64,000 bases of DNA, from positions 124,001 through 188,000 of the forward strand of contig NZ_WNJL01000034.1 of assembly GCF_010378095.1 (NCBI RefSeq). The letters run 5' to 3'. Shown piece after piece: positions 18,159 to 26,509 of this stretch. The notes below the pieces were generated by a model. That model was not told the DNA's origin. It saw only the letters and a list, made by a program, of their open reading frames with translations, and did not search any database. This DNA comes from Acidithiobacillus ferrianus (GTDB lineage: Bacteria; Pseudomonadota; Gammaproteobacteria; Acidithiobacillales; Acidithiobacillaceae). A program made the translations under genes and the position numbers. Each line of letters opens with the position of its first letter. Positions within the stretch are counted from its first letter, which is position 1.

Positions 18159-18892
18159 GCCGCCGATCCCAGATTGGTGGCGACGATGCGCGCCATCTCC
18201 GCGGGCCGTGCCGGAATATCCGCCACCAGGGTGGCGATGAAGGTGTCCCGGTCCATATGGAGATAGGGATTCCAACGCTTCTCAAAGCCCAGGGTGGATG
18301 AGGGTTTGCCGGACAGACCCGCGCCACAGACGCTGCCCGCGGCATGACCGGGAAAAATTTCCAGATCGTCCGGCAGAACCAGCAGCTTCTGATGAATGCT
18401 GTCGAAGAGGCGCCCGGCCATTTCCTCCGGGGAGCCGCCCAGATCCGGACGGCCGACGCCGCTGACAAAGAGGGTGTCCCCGGTCAATACGAACCATGGA
18501 TCCTGGCTGCGCCGCAGGTCGCTGACCAGCAGGCAGACGCTGTCCAGGGTATGCCCGGGGGTGTGCAGGATTTTCGTCACCACATTGCCGGTTTCCAGCA
18601 CTTCACCGTCCGCCAGTCCGCGCAAGGGGAAACGAACTTTGTCGACGTCACTTTCGTGCATGGCGTAGGGCGCGCCGGCCAACTCCGCCAGCCGCCGGCC
18701 ACCGGAAAGGTGATCGGCATGGATATGGGTGTCGATCACAAAACGGATGCGCACCGCAGCCTTTTGCGCTTCCTCGAGAAACCACGGCGCATCGCCGGCC
18801 ACCACGTCCACCGCCACCGCCGAACCCTGGCTGCCGCATCCGTAGAAGTAGGACAAGGTTCCATCGCCGTGACTGCGTTGCTTGAAAAACAT
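18155..18892 (-). CDS. Metallo-beta-lactamase-fold hydrolase, persulfide dioxygenase-like (ETHE1 group)
   Basis: A 245-residue MBL-fold protein. Metal ligands are in THIHADHLSG (H56, H58, D60, H61), HTPGHT (H114), GDT (D139) and PGH (H183). The GRPDLGG motif after the GDTLF segment is characteristic of the ETHE1/Blh persulfide-dioxygenase group, which oxidises glutathione persulfide to sulfite using a mononuclear iron. A glyoxalase II-type function is the main alternative. It is first in an operon with an ArsR regulator and an MFS carrier. Its promoter overlaps an AT-rich inverted repeat. Confidence 0.87.
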   Translation of the reverse strand: MFFKQRSHGDGTLSYFYGCGSQGSAVAVDVVAGDAPWFLEEAQKAAVRIRFVIDTHIHADHLSGGRRLAELAGAPYAMHESDVDKVRFPLRGLADGEVLETGNVVTKILHTPGHTLDSVCLLVSDLRRSQDPWFVLTGDTLFVSGVGRPDLGGSPEEMAGRLFDSIHQKLLVLPDDLEIFPGHAAGSVCGAGLSGKPSSTLGFEKRWNPYLHMDRDTFIATLVADIPARPAEMARIVATNLGSAA

Positions 18893-18912
18893 GGATCACC
18901 TCGAAAGTTTAT

Positions 18913-18942
18913 TAGTTAATATAACATGCAACTATTAAACTA
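18913..18942 (-). promoter_or_regulatory. AT-rich inverted repeat, probable ArsR operator
   Basis: TAGTTAATATA (18913-18923) and TATTAAACTA (18933-18942) form an imperfect inverted repeat about 20 bases upstream of the MBL-hydrolase start, in a promoter-like AT-rich stretch (minus-strand TATATT as a possible -10). Position and form suit autoregulation of the operon by its own ArsR protein; that is inference. Confidence 0.5.
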
Positions 18943-19039
18943 GAAGGGTCCCGGCCCTTTGTCAACGTCCTCGGCTCCCCGGTGAGCGCCCCGGGACGCG
19001 CCATCCCCGCCGCGGCCGGAAACCGGCGCGCCTTGATCC

Positions 19040-19690
19040 TCAAGAACCGTCGTCCCGCTCTCCCGCAACGACTACCAGGCCGCCCCAGGGCAGCGCGTGC
19101 GGCAAAAGCCGCTCCAGGGTTCGCGCCACGCGACCCCCGCCCGGAAGGAATATGGTGGAACGCACCGTCAACCGACGTACCGCCAGACCGGAGAATACAT
19201 GGAGCAGATCGGCGGGACGATGCCATCGCGCCCCATGGTAGGCCCCACGCCCGCCGCTCCGACCCTTTTGCGCATAGAGCAGGCTGGTCCGGTTGAGCCA
19301 GCCGATGGCAAAACGCCGGCGCGCCACCCGCACGATCTCGGTCACGGCTTGCCGCTCATCCTCCACGAAACACAGCGCCGCGACCGAGATCACCCGGTCA
19401 AAGCTGTGGTCGGGAAAGGGCAGGGCGCGGGCATCCCCGGCGACCCAGCGCACTGCGGGAGGGCTGTGGGCCCGGGCAAAGGCGAGCCAGTCCAGATTCG
19501 GATCGAGGCCGGTGGCGAGGAGGCCCTCTTCGGCAAAGTGTCGGGTGAACCAACCGGTACCACAGCCCACATCCAGGAGCGTATCGCCCGGCCGCCCTTG
19601 CAAGAGTCTGGAGAGAAGGCGGAACTCCGTCGTGCCGATCCAGGCCCCGCAGGCGGTGTCATACCAAGCGTCATAGGCAGCGGCTTCCAC
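19040..19690 (-). CDS. Class I SAM-dependent methyltransferase
   Basis: A methyltransferase of the UbiE/Methyltransf_11 type. SAM-binding motif I is LLDVGCGTGWFTRHF, followed by GLDPN and motif post-I, then AGDARALPFPDHSFDRVISV (motifs II-III). The substrate is unknown. The frame stays open upstream to a TTG at 19993 but has no good start. GTG 19690, just before the conserved AAAYDAWYD segment, gives a normal length of 216 residues and is my best guess without a clear ribosome site. It precedes the MBL-ArsR-MFS operon by about 147 bases. Confidence 0.78.
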   Translation of the reverse strand: MEAAAYDAWYDTACGAWIGTTEFRLLSRLLQGRPGDTLLDVGCGTGWFTRHFAEEGLLATGLDPNLDWLAFARAHSPPAVRWVAGDARALPFPDHSFDRVISVAALCFVEDERQAVTEIVRVARRRFAIGWLNRTSLLYAQKGRSGGRGAYHGARWHRPADLLHVFSGLAVRRLTVRSTIFLPGGGRVARTLERLLPHALPWGGLVVVAGERDDGS

Positions 19691-19979
19691 CGTCAGGACG
19701 CCAGGCCGCGTCCGGCATGGGACAAGGCACCTGCCGTCCCGTCGATTCGCGCCGCGCCGTTCCCCGGACCCCCGCGCATGGCCGACCCCATCAAGAGGGT
19801 CGCGCGGCAGGATGATGCGCCAGGCATGACGGTGATTGCATCGGGAAGCATCGGTGATCCTCCGCGTTGGGAAGCCTTCCTCGCCATTTTTAACCAGGGC
19901 CAAAGTGATACAGGCCGCCCGGAATGTCAACGGTGAGGCCCCGAGTCTGGTGACCGCCCGACATTCCACAGACCGTTCC

Positions 19980-19993
19980 TTGACCGGAATCAA
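19980..19993 (+). promoter_or_regulatory. FNR/CRP-type operator upstream of hcp
   Basis: TTGACCGGAATCAA is one mismatch from the FNR consensus TTGAT-N4-ATCAA. A -10-like TATCAA lies at 20013-20018, so the site sits near the class II activator position. hcp genes are FNR-controlled in several enterobacteria, which supports anaerobic or NO-linked control here. Confidence 0.65.
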
Positions 19994-20057
19994 GGAACAA
20001 AATAGATGAGACTATCAATATCTTCTTCACCCACACTCGGGAAACCAGGAGGATGCC

Positions 20058-21716
20058 ATGTTTTGTTACCAGTGCGAACAAACGAACAAGCTCGCGGGAT
20101 TGGCCGGTTGCACAGTAGCGCCGGGCACCTGTGGCAAGGACGAAACCACGGCCGATCTGCAGGATCTGTTGATTCACCAGGCCAAGGGAATCGCCCAATA
20201 CGCCCACCGCGCCCGGGCGTTGGGTGTGGTGGACAAGGATCTGGACGCCTTCCTTCTCTACGCCTTGTTTACCACGCTGACCAACGTCAATTTCCATATC
20301 CCCCGTTTTCAACAACTGATCCAGGAAGCCGCGAAACGCCGCGATGCCATCCGGGATCGTTATATCGAGGCAGCCACCGCGCGTGGAATCCCGCCCGAGA
20401 CCCTGTTCGGGCCAGCGGATTTTCAACCGGCGGAAGGCCTGGAACAACTCTTGGCGCAAGCGCTCCACGTTTCCGTGCGGGCCGGAGAAGCGTCGGTGGG
20501 CGCCGATGTGGTGGGCTTACGCGCCCTGATCCTGTACGGGATGAAAGGCGTGGCGGCCTACGCCCATCATGCCCGGGTGCTGGGTTATCAGGACGACGAG
20601 GTTGATGCAGGGGTTGAGGCGATGCTGGATTATCTGGCCCAAGACCCTACCGATATCGAGGATCTGCTGGAGCATGCCTTGGGTGTGGGCCATTTGAATT
20701 TGCGCGTCATGGAACTCTTGGATGCCGCCAACACCGGCAGCTTCGGCGCCCAGGAAATCAGCAGCGTGCGCATCACCCCGGTCAAAGGTAAGGCCATTTT
20801 GGTGAGTGGCCACGATCTGCACGATCTGCAACTGATTCTGGAACAAACCCAGGATCAGGGAATCCACATTTACACCCACGGCGAGATGCTGCCCGCTCAT
20901 GCCTATCCTGAACTCAAACGCTATCCCCATCTGACGGGCCATTGGGGTGGAGCTTGGCAGGACCAGCAGCGGGAGTTTGCCGATTTCCCGGGACCGATCG
21001 TGGTCACCTCCAACTGCATCATCGAGCCAGGGCGCTCTTACAAAAATCGCCTCTTCACCACCGGGCCGGTGGGCTGGCCCGGAGTGCGTCATCTGGAGCA
21101 CGGCAACTTTGCGCCGGTTATCCAGGCGGCCAAAGCCATGCCAGGCTTTACGGCGGATGCCGATACGGAGAAACGCCTCACCATCGGCTTTGGACGCCAT
21201 ACGCTACTCGGCGTGGCCGACAAGGTGGTGGACGCCGTGAAAAACGGGGACATCAGCCACTTTTTTCTGGTGGGCGGCTGCGACGGCGCCGCATCGACCC
21301 GGCACTACTTTACCGACGTGGCCGCGCGAGCCCCCCGGGATTCGGTGGTGATGACCCTGGGCTGCGGTAAATTCCGTTTCAACAAGGAGGAGTTCGGCGA
21401 CATCGGCGGCATTCCCCGCCTGTTGGACATGGGCCAATGCAATGACGCCCACTCCGCCATCCAGGTGGCTTCGGCGCTGGCCTCGGCTTTTCAGTGCGGG
21501 GTCAACGATCTGCCTTTGTCCTACATGGTGTCCTGGTTCGAGCAAAAGGCGACCGCGGTCCTTCTGTCCCTCCTCGCCCTGGGCATCAAGGGGATTTATT
21601 GGGGGCCGACATGGCCCGGCTACATGACGCCTCATCTGGTGCAGGAATTTCAGTCGCGTTTCGAGCTGAAACTCATCAGCGACGCCCAGAGCGATCTTCG
21701 GGCTGAGTTGGCATAA
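20058..21716 (+). CDS. hcp: Hybrid cluster protein Hcp (hydroxylamine reductase / NO reductase)
   Basis: Hcp (552 residues) carries a 4Fe-4S and a hybrid 4Fe-2S-2O cluster. It reduces hydroxylamine in vitro and is a high-affinity NO reductase or S-nitrosylase in E. coli. The N-terminal cysteines C3, C6, C18 and C25 (spacing x2, x11, x6) match the E. coli class. Hybrid-cluster ligands are expected in [19 protein letters not shown] and [10 protein letters not shown], all present. AGGAGG lies 5 bases before the ATG. It is followed by its probable reductase and preceded by an FNR-type box. Confidence 0.97.
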   Translation: MFCYQCEQTNKLAGLAGCTVAPGTCGKDETTADLQDLLIHQAKGIAQYAHRARALGVVDKDLDAFLLYALFTTLTNVNFHIPRFQQLIQEAAKRRDAIRDRYIEAATARGIPPETLFGPADFQPAEGLEQLLAQALHVSVRAGEASVGADVVGLRALILYGMKGVAAYAHHARVLGYQDDEVDAGVEAMLDYLAQDPTDIEDLLEHALGVGHLNLRVMELLDAANTGSFGAQEISSVRITPVKGKAILVSGHDLHDLQLILEQTQDQGIHIYTHGEMLPAHAYPELKRYPHLTGHWGGAWQDQQREFADFPGPIVVTSNCIIEPGRSYKNRLFTTGPVGWPGVRHLEHGNFAPVIQAAKAMPGFTADADTEKRLTIGFGRHTLLGVADKVVDAVKNGDISHFFLVGGCDGAASTRHYFTDVAARAPRDSVVMTLGCGKFRFNKEEFGDIGGIPRLLDMGQCNDAHSAIQVASALASAFQCGVNDLPLSYMVSWFEQKATAVLLSLLALGIKGIYWGPTWPGYMTPHLVQEFQSRFELKLISDAQSDLRAELA

Positions 21717-21728
21717 ACAGAGTACGTC

Positions 21729-21753
21729 GCCTGCCCCTCCAAGGAGGGCAGGC
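21729..21753 (+). other. Hairpin between hcp and its reductase gene
   Basis: GCCTGCCCCTCC-AA-GGAGGGCAGGC forms a strong stem with one bulged C. It starts 12 bases after the hcp stop and directly abuts the ribosome site (AAGGAG, 21754-21759) of the next gene. No T-tract follows, so it is more likely an mRNA-processing, stability or attenuation element than an intrinsic terminator. Confidence 0.6.
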
Positions 21754-21763
21754 AAGGAGAGGA

Positions 21764-22798
21764 ATGCGCATGGCGAATCATGAGATCACTGCCCATACCC
21801 GCGACGGGCAGGCGCTGTCTTTTGTCTGTGGTGAAGATGAGAACCTGCTCGGCGCGGCGGAGCGCCAAAACATTTTCTTGCCGTCACAGTGCCGCAAGGG
21901 AAGCTGCGGGGCCTGTGTGGCTAAGGTCCGCATGGGAACCTATGAAATCGGAGCGGTACATTCCGAGTTACTCCATCCGCGGGAGCGCGCCGAAGGGCAT
22001 GTGCTCCTCTGCCGTACCACACCGCATTCATCGCTGGCCCTGGATTTACCCTATGACCATGCCTTTGTGCGCCGCCAGCGCGTACCAGAACGGTGGGCGG
22101 AAATCCTTTCGCTGAAAACGGTGGCTCCGGGCACCCGTCATTTGCTGCTGGCTCTGGATGAGGATGACCTATACGGACGGGCGGCAGATTTCGAACCGGG
22201 TCAGTATATGGAAATCGGGGTGCCCGGAACGACGGATCGCCGCGCCTATTCCCTGGCGAATGTCACCAACTGGGAGGGTCACCTAGAATTTGTCATCCAG
22301 CAGCGCCCTGCGGGGCTGTTTTCCCGTTATCTGGAATCCGCCAAAGTGGGCGATCGCCTGTCGGTGAAGGGACCTTTGGGTGTTTTCACGCTGCAGGAGC
22401 ACGGCCTGCACCCGCGTTGGTTCATCGGTGGCGGCACGGGGGTAGTGCCTTTGCTGTCCATGCTGCGGCGTATGGCCGAGTGGGGCGAAAGCCATCCCGC
22501 GCATCTATATTTCGGGGCGCATGACGCGGAGTCCCTGTTTTTTACTTCCGTTCTCCGGGAATTACAGGGAGAATTGCCCCAACTCCAGGTGAAATATTGC
22601 GTTTCCACCGTGGAGACGCGCGGGGAACATCAGGGCAACATCCTCGATACCTTGGCGGCGGACCTCAAATCGGCAGGAACCTCTCCCGACCTTTACCTCT
22701 GCGGGTCACCGCGTTTGGTCCAGGGGGCGAGGGCGTGCGCGCTGACCCATGGAGTGGCGCCGGAGCGGATTTACGCCGAGCGTTTCACCTCCGCCTGA
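21764..22798 (+). CDS. hcr: 2Fe-2S ferredoxin/FAD/NAD(P) oxidoreductase, probable Hcp reductase
   Basis: A 344-residue electron-transfer flavoprotein. An N-terminal plant-type 2Fe-2S domain has C43, C48 and C51 (CRKGSCGAC) and a later cysteine in VLLC. An FAD domain has RAYSLAN, and a NAD(P) domain has GGGTGVVPLLSML and LCGSPRLV. E. coli Hcr has its ferredoxin domain at the C-terminus, so this domain order (ferredoxin first) is that of methane/phenol monooxygenase reductases. The hcr name rests on position 47 bases after hcp. ATG 21764 and ATG 21770 are both possible starts. Confidence 0.82.
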   Translation: MRMANHEITAHTRDGQALSFVCGEDENLLGAAERQNIFLPSQCRKGSCGACVAKVRMGTYEIGAVHSELLHPRERAEGHVLLCRTTPHSSLALDLPYDHAFVRRQRVPERWAEILSLKTVAPGTRHLLLALDEDDLYGRAADFEPGQYMEIGVPGTTDRRAYSLANVTNWEGHLEFVIQQRPAGLFSRYLESAKVGDRLSVKGPLGVFTLQEHGLHPRWFIGGGTGVVPLLSMLRRMAEWGESHPAHLYFGAHDAESLFFTSVLRELQGELPQLQVKYCVSTVETRGEHQGNILDTLAADLKSAGTSPDLYLCGSPRLVQGARACALTHGVAPERIYAERFTSA

Positions 22799-23204
22799 TT
22801 TTTTATGGCTATGTGCAAAAACCGGTTGGAAACCAGTGGCTTTTGAGGTCAACGCACCTGCTGCCGCAAAGGTGACGAAGGTTGGATTCGGGAGACGAAG
22901 GCAACCGTTTCCGGAAGGCCTCTTGGCTGGAATGGAATGCATGTTCGGTTTGCGGAATCATGGCCCTACCGCCGCTCCGGCCAGAAGCTGTCGGTCGAGG
23001 TTGCCCGTTGGGGGGCTGAAACAGACTGGTTGCGGTCATTCGTTGGCGGTGATCAACGGAAATCATGTGCATGCTTCCTCTCTATCGTCGGCTATGCGGT
23101 ACCTCGCAGTCACACAACAAGACCATTCTACGTGCTTTCCTTCATAAGCTCTGGCAGAGAATGGACTAGAGTAGAAGTATAGTGCTACAGACTCAGAGGT
23201 TTCC
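22799..23204. other. Non-coding stretch at the left edge of the island
   Basis: About 400 bases without a convincing gene. The open frames here lack ribosome sites and similarity to anything I recognise. Composition falls from the GC-rich backbone towards the AT-rich island across this stretch, so the left island boundary probably lies within it. No tRNA fragment or clear direct repeat of the tRNA-Arg end was seen. Confidence 0.5.
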
Positions 23205-23897
23205 TCAGGGATTTCCTTGCGTTGTAATTGGTATATTCAAGCGATGGGTGCCTATTGGCGGGATAGGAAGATCACCCGTAAGACGATCAAGGGCATCTTT
23301 GAGGTTGTGTATTTGAACGTCAAGGTCGCGGGCCGCATTGGCATAATCTGCGGCGCTTATCTTATCTTTTTTGCGCATTTTATTTAACTTCCTTTTTCCG
23401 GAGTTAGCTCTTATAATGTTTTTCTCAAGCACCACTATCATCAGTAAGAGACCTTTTCGGTACGCAATTAACTCTTTGTTGTTAAGCTGCAAGATCTCGA
23501 TAGTAAACCTACCGTAATCGCTTCCACTGACAACAACTCCATTAGAACCATCAAAAAACATATGGTCTGCCATTCTAAAATCACAAGGATTTACCACGTA
23601 CATCCCTGCTATTTCATCATCTGGCCAATAGTTGTTTTTATGGCAATTACAACTACCGCAGCAGTAATATAAATTAGTATATTCGTATTTTAGTCCCGCG
23701 AATTCGGATCTGCTAGAAGGTCTATAATGATCCACTCCGAAGTTTAAATTAGGAGCGCTTGAATCTGGTTGTCTACAATAAACACATTTTCTAGAAAACT
23801 CTACCCTGAGGAATTTCTTGTACGTTTTGTAATTTTTAAATCGACGAGGTCTTTGCGTTCTGCCATGTCTTTCAATTGGATATTTAAACGGATTCAT
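23205..23897 (-). CDS. HNH endonuclease
   Basis: A 230-residue protein with a zinc-ribbon HNH nuclease core at about residues 38-87: CVYC (C38, C41), VDHYRP (D56, H57), a conserved asparagine (N75) and the second knuckle with C80, C83 and the final NCHK. The N-terminal ERHGRTQRPRRFKNYKTYKKFLR is a leader common to this HNH subgroup. The C-terminal 100 residues are helical and unassigned. It starts 3 bases after the preceding gene stops and is AT-rich compared with the backbone. As the last gene of a three-gene module it is the probable effector; its target, DNA or RNA, is unknown. Confidence 0.85.
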   Translation of the reverse strand: MNPFKYPIERHGRTQRPRRFKNYKTYKKFLRVEFSRKCVYCRQPDSSAPNLNFGVDHYRPSSRSEFAGLKYEYTNLYYCCGSCNCHKNNYWPDDEIAGMYVVNPCDFRMADHMFFDGSNGVVVSGSDYGRFTIEILQLNNKELIAYRKGLLLMIVVLEKNIIRANSGKRKLNKMRKKDKISAADYANAARDLDVQIHNLKDALDRLTGDLPIPPIGTHRLNIPITTQGNP

Positions 23898-23900
23898 GCC

Positions 23901-24419
23901 TTACTCAACCACGTTGTATCTCTCAAATATACTGCTGATTTCTGCGGCTGCCTTAACCATAAGTTGCTTAGTATTCTCTAGCGCTATAACTTGACCTATC
24001 GTCACGCGAGGGCTATGTTTGAGGAGCTCATTCCCTAGAATCTCTAGTCTTGCGCTTATCTCAGAATAATCAGAAGGGTTTTGGTACTTCTGAACAAGCA
24101 GCTTTATCCGATCTTGGGCTATATCATTGCCTAGTGACTGGTTGTCTTCCACAAGCGTCATTGCGGAAGTTGTGTCGACGGTTTCGCCGTCCGTCAACGT
24201 ATTCCACAATGATTTAACTCCAGCAGTCTCGTCCTTTATAGAAATAGGGGTTTCGTCATGTATGTTGCTACTATCTTTACTACCCCAAGGATCTATTGTA
24301 AAAATTTTTCCAAGATAATTCCCACGATCTCGATGCTCTAATGAGCGTGTAGTCATGTGATCCCTATGTGCTTTTGATGCGTGGATGCCAGGAACTTGCA
24401 CTGCAATCGAGGATAACAT
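23901..24419 (-). CDS. Unknown protein, middle gene of TIGR04255-HNH module
   Basis: A 172-residue soluble, mostly hydrophilic protein that I do not recognise. The ATG is well supported by AGGAGGT about 6 bases upstream. The N-terminal half (MLSSIAVQVPGIHASKAHRD...) looks poorly structured; the C-terminal half (from about residue 100) is predicted helical. It lies 40 bases after the TIGR04255 gene and 3 bases before the HNH gene, so the three are almost certainly one transcript. A linker, inhibitor or antitoxin role is possible but unsupported. Confidence 0.75.
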   Translation of the reverse strand: MLSSIAVQVPGIHASKAHRDHMTTRSLEHRDRGNYLGKIFTIDPWGSKDSSNIHDETPISIKDETAGVKSLWNTLTDGETVDTTSAMTLVEDNQSLGNDIAQDRIKLLVQKYQNPSDYSEISARLEILGNELLKHSPRVTIGQVIALENTKQLMVKAAAEISSIFERYNVVE

Positions 24420-24459
24420 GTGTGACCTCCTATAAATATTTCGGGGCTGCTAATATTAC

Positions 24460-25218
24460 CTATTGTGATAATTTTTCTTTAGCCTTTGTGCCCAAACATA
24501 AATCGAAGACAGTAAATGCCTGTGCGTGCATAATATCCAGCGCACCTTCAACATGATCAATCGGTAAATCTACTCTATACGTGTCTATGTCAATCATATA
24601 ATCTGGGATCGGGTGATCTTCTGTGGTACCATCAGCAAAACGGATTCCATGCTGAAGAATAAGCCCACCGTCATTTTTAACGAGCTGAATTTTTCCAGCA
24701 TACTCATTGACATTATTAAATTTTCCAGAAAGCAGTGGTGATACTAGCATTTCATTCAAAAAATCCTTTTTAAATCCCTCAGGTTCAGTTTTTATTGCGT
24801 TTACATAACGGAGACCTATCCGCGTTAGGAAATCCGCATCCAGAGAGTCTTTGATAGAGTCAAACGCTTTAAGGAACCGCGCCTTAAAGTCAGAATAATT
24901 ATGATATGCGTTCGCCTGAAAAACAATTGAACTCTGTTTCACAGAAAGAGTCCATTTCCTATTAGTGGTGGCGAATTCATGGGTAATTTTGGTGCTGGAT
25001 TTTCCGGAGTTGACGCCCAGTTTTATTTCATTCTGCGCATTTAAGATAGGATAGTCTCTTCTGAGTGATTTTACTATCTGAATTGGTGGATCTGGATTTG
25101 CAAATTCCAAAATTGTTGGGAAACGTATCTCACAAACGGCCGTCTGGACATAACCGCGTTTATAGCGCGATTCGTTCTCCATGTTTATCTCGATTAGATC
25201 ATCAGCGTTCCATTTCAT
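24460..25218 (-). CDS. TIGR04255-family protein
   Basis: A 252-residue protein resembling the TIGR04255 family ('sporadically distributed' proteins of unknown function, often in accessory regions). Typical features are the early YVQTAVCEIRFP strand, the central IVFQANAYHNYSDFKARFLKAFDSI and RIGLRYVNAI segments, and the late IDIDTYR motif. The start may be ATG 25218 or the second in-frame ATG 33 bases later; neither has a strong ribosome site. First gene of the HNH module. The family may sense something upstream of the nuclease; that is inference. Confidence 0.78.
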   Translation of the reverse strand: MKWNADDLIEINMENESRYKRGYVQTAVCEIRFPTILEFANPDPPIQIVKSLRRDYPILNAQNEIKLGVNSGKSSTKITHEFATTNRKWTLSVKQSSIVFQANAYHNYSDFKARFLKAFDSIKDSLDADFLTRIGLRYVNAIKTEPEGFKKDFLNEMLVSPLLSGKFNNVNEYAGKIQLVKNDGGLILQHGIRFADGTTEDHPIPDYMIDIDTYRVDLPIDHVEGALDIMHAQAFTVFDLCLGTKAKEKLSQ

Positions 25219-25454
25219 CGTCTATAGTCTTTGGTTGGTTGCAAGCCCGTTCCGGAAATGATTTGTGTAACGCCTATCACGTACCTCTGAGCATCCAGCG
25301 CCCTTTTCAGGCTTGGCGCGCTCGCGCGGTTAAGTTGCACCTGGGCGCTTGAGCGTCTTGCCCTACTAGTCATCCTAACAGATGTCGCACGCTACTGGAA
25401 TAAGAGGTCAGCCCCAAGCAGTAGCATTCCCTCTGTCCCATTCGATAATGTCCA
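25219..25454. other. Non-coding stretch between TIGR04255 gene and transposase remnant
   Basis: About 235 bases with no supported gene. It must hold the promoter of the minus-strand TIGR04255 module, although no clear -35/-10 pair stands out. It probably also contains degraded 5' sequence of the neighbouring transposase. Confidence 0.4.
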
Positions 25455-25993
25455 CTTTGGTGTGCTGGGAGAGGTATGACGACGGAGGAGTGCATCTCAT
25501 AGCCTTCATCGACGACGACGCCCGTTTGCTCGACGCATTGCTCCCGTCGAGATCGTCCTGACCTAGCTTATAGTCCCTGCGGATGGAGCTCAAGCGCCAA
25601 GGCCGCCCTGTGGCCCTGTACTCCGACAAGCACAGTATCTTCAAGGTCAATCGTCCGGACTGGGAAGACGAACTGACCGAGTTCACTCGAGCCCTCAAGA
25701 CCGTGTGCATTGCTCCGATTCACGCCAACAGTCCCCAAGCCAAGGGGCACGTCGAGCTCGGCAACCAGGCCCCGCAGGATTGCCTATTCATGGAATTACG
25801 TCTGCGTGGAATCCCCGACATTGATACAGGCAACGTCTTCCTGTCCACGTTCATTGCCGACGGCAACACCCGCATCGCCGTCGCAACCCACCCCCCAATG
25901 ACGCCTATCGCCCGATCCTGGACTTGGGGGAGCCGATAGCCCGAATTCGCCAAGAGAGACGAAAAGATATTTCCAGGGGGAATCGTTCAGAAA
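25455..25993 (+). pseudogene. Remnant ISNCY-type (DDE) transposase
   Basis: A decayed integrase-like transposase. Reading in more than one frame gives HLIAFIDDDARLL, then GRPVALYSDKHSIFKVNRPDW and IAPIHANSPQAKGHVELGNQ, the DDE core typical of ISNCY-family transposases. Near 25900 the frame shifts and continues as AYRPILDLGEPIARIRQERRKDIS. The N-terminal part, the C-terminus and both IS ends appear lost. It is GC-richer than its neighbours and lies antiparallel to them. Confidence 0.75.
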
Positions 25994-26073
25994 ACCGGGC
26001 TCGTCCAACAACCGGTTCAGATCGTGGCTCGCTTCGCGATCACGATCTAACCTTAATCGTTAGGCATCGCAGG

Positions 26074-26292
26074 CTAGAATTCTACGGCGTACGTAATCGC
26101 GTCACTTTTCTTGAAAACCTCAAGCGCGAATGGTGTTGACCATGTGTATAGGTCGTGGATTGAGTAGTCCTTGCCTGGAGTTGCGCCAGCTTCAATTAGC
26201 GAATGCTCCATGTTCTTGGCCATGATAAGAAGAAGATCTTCTAGGGTGCTGGGATCTGTTTTGCCGACTTGGCGAAGAAGTGGTGTAGTCAT
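26074..26292 (-). CDS. Small unknown protein
   Basis: A 72-residue protein (MTTPLLRQVGKTDPSTLEDLLL...). ATG 26292 has AAGGAG 5 bases upstream, which is why it was preferred over an upstream in-frame start. No signal peptide or membrane segment is seen. It resembles nothing I know. It follows the 389-residue gene on the same strand after about 217 bases containing a strong hairpin, so it is probably transcribed separately. Confidence 0.5.
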   Translation of the reverse strand: MTTPLLRQVGKTDPSTLEDLLLIMAKNMEHSLIEAGATPGKDYSIHDLYTWSTPFALEVFKKSDAITYAVEF

Positions 26293-26447
26293 AAGTGCTC
26301 CTTGATGGCTAACGTGAATACAACTGCGCCGGGTTAGCAGCATAACACCCGACGTTACCGTATAACATTTCTGGATCTCCTCGGCTACAACCATCCTACT
26401 TTTTTCGTTTTACACCAATCCACCCAAATTTGAATGTCCGCTCCCGC

Positions 26448-26483
26448 TGCTCTGCCGCCGTTGACGATCGGCGGTAGATGGCA
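26448..26483. repeat. Strong hairpin between two island genes
   Basis: CTGC-TCTGCCGCCG, loop TTGACGAT, CGGCGGTAGA-TG-GCAG: about 14 paired bases with a 2-base bulge and one G-T pair. It is GC-rich in an AT-rich region. No T-tract follows on either strand, so it is not a standard terminator. Confidence 0.55.
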
Positions 26484-26509
26484 GAATCTAGATGCCTTGA
26501 TAAAGTGTA

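Noticed and set aside
22749..23182. Open frames at the left island edge
   Set aside because: One begins inside the reductase gene; the others have no start signals. Treated as non-coding.
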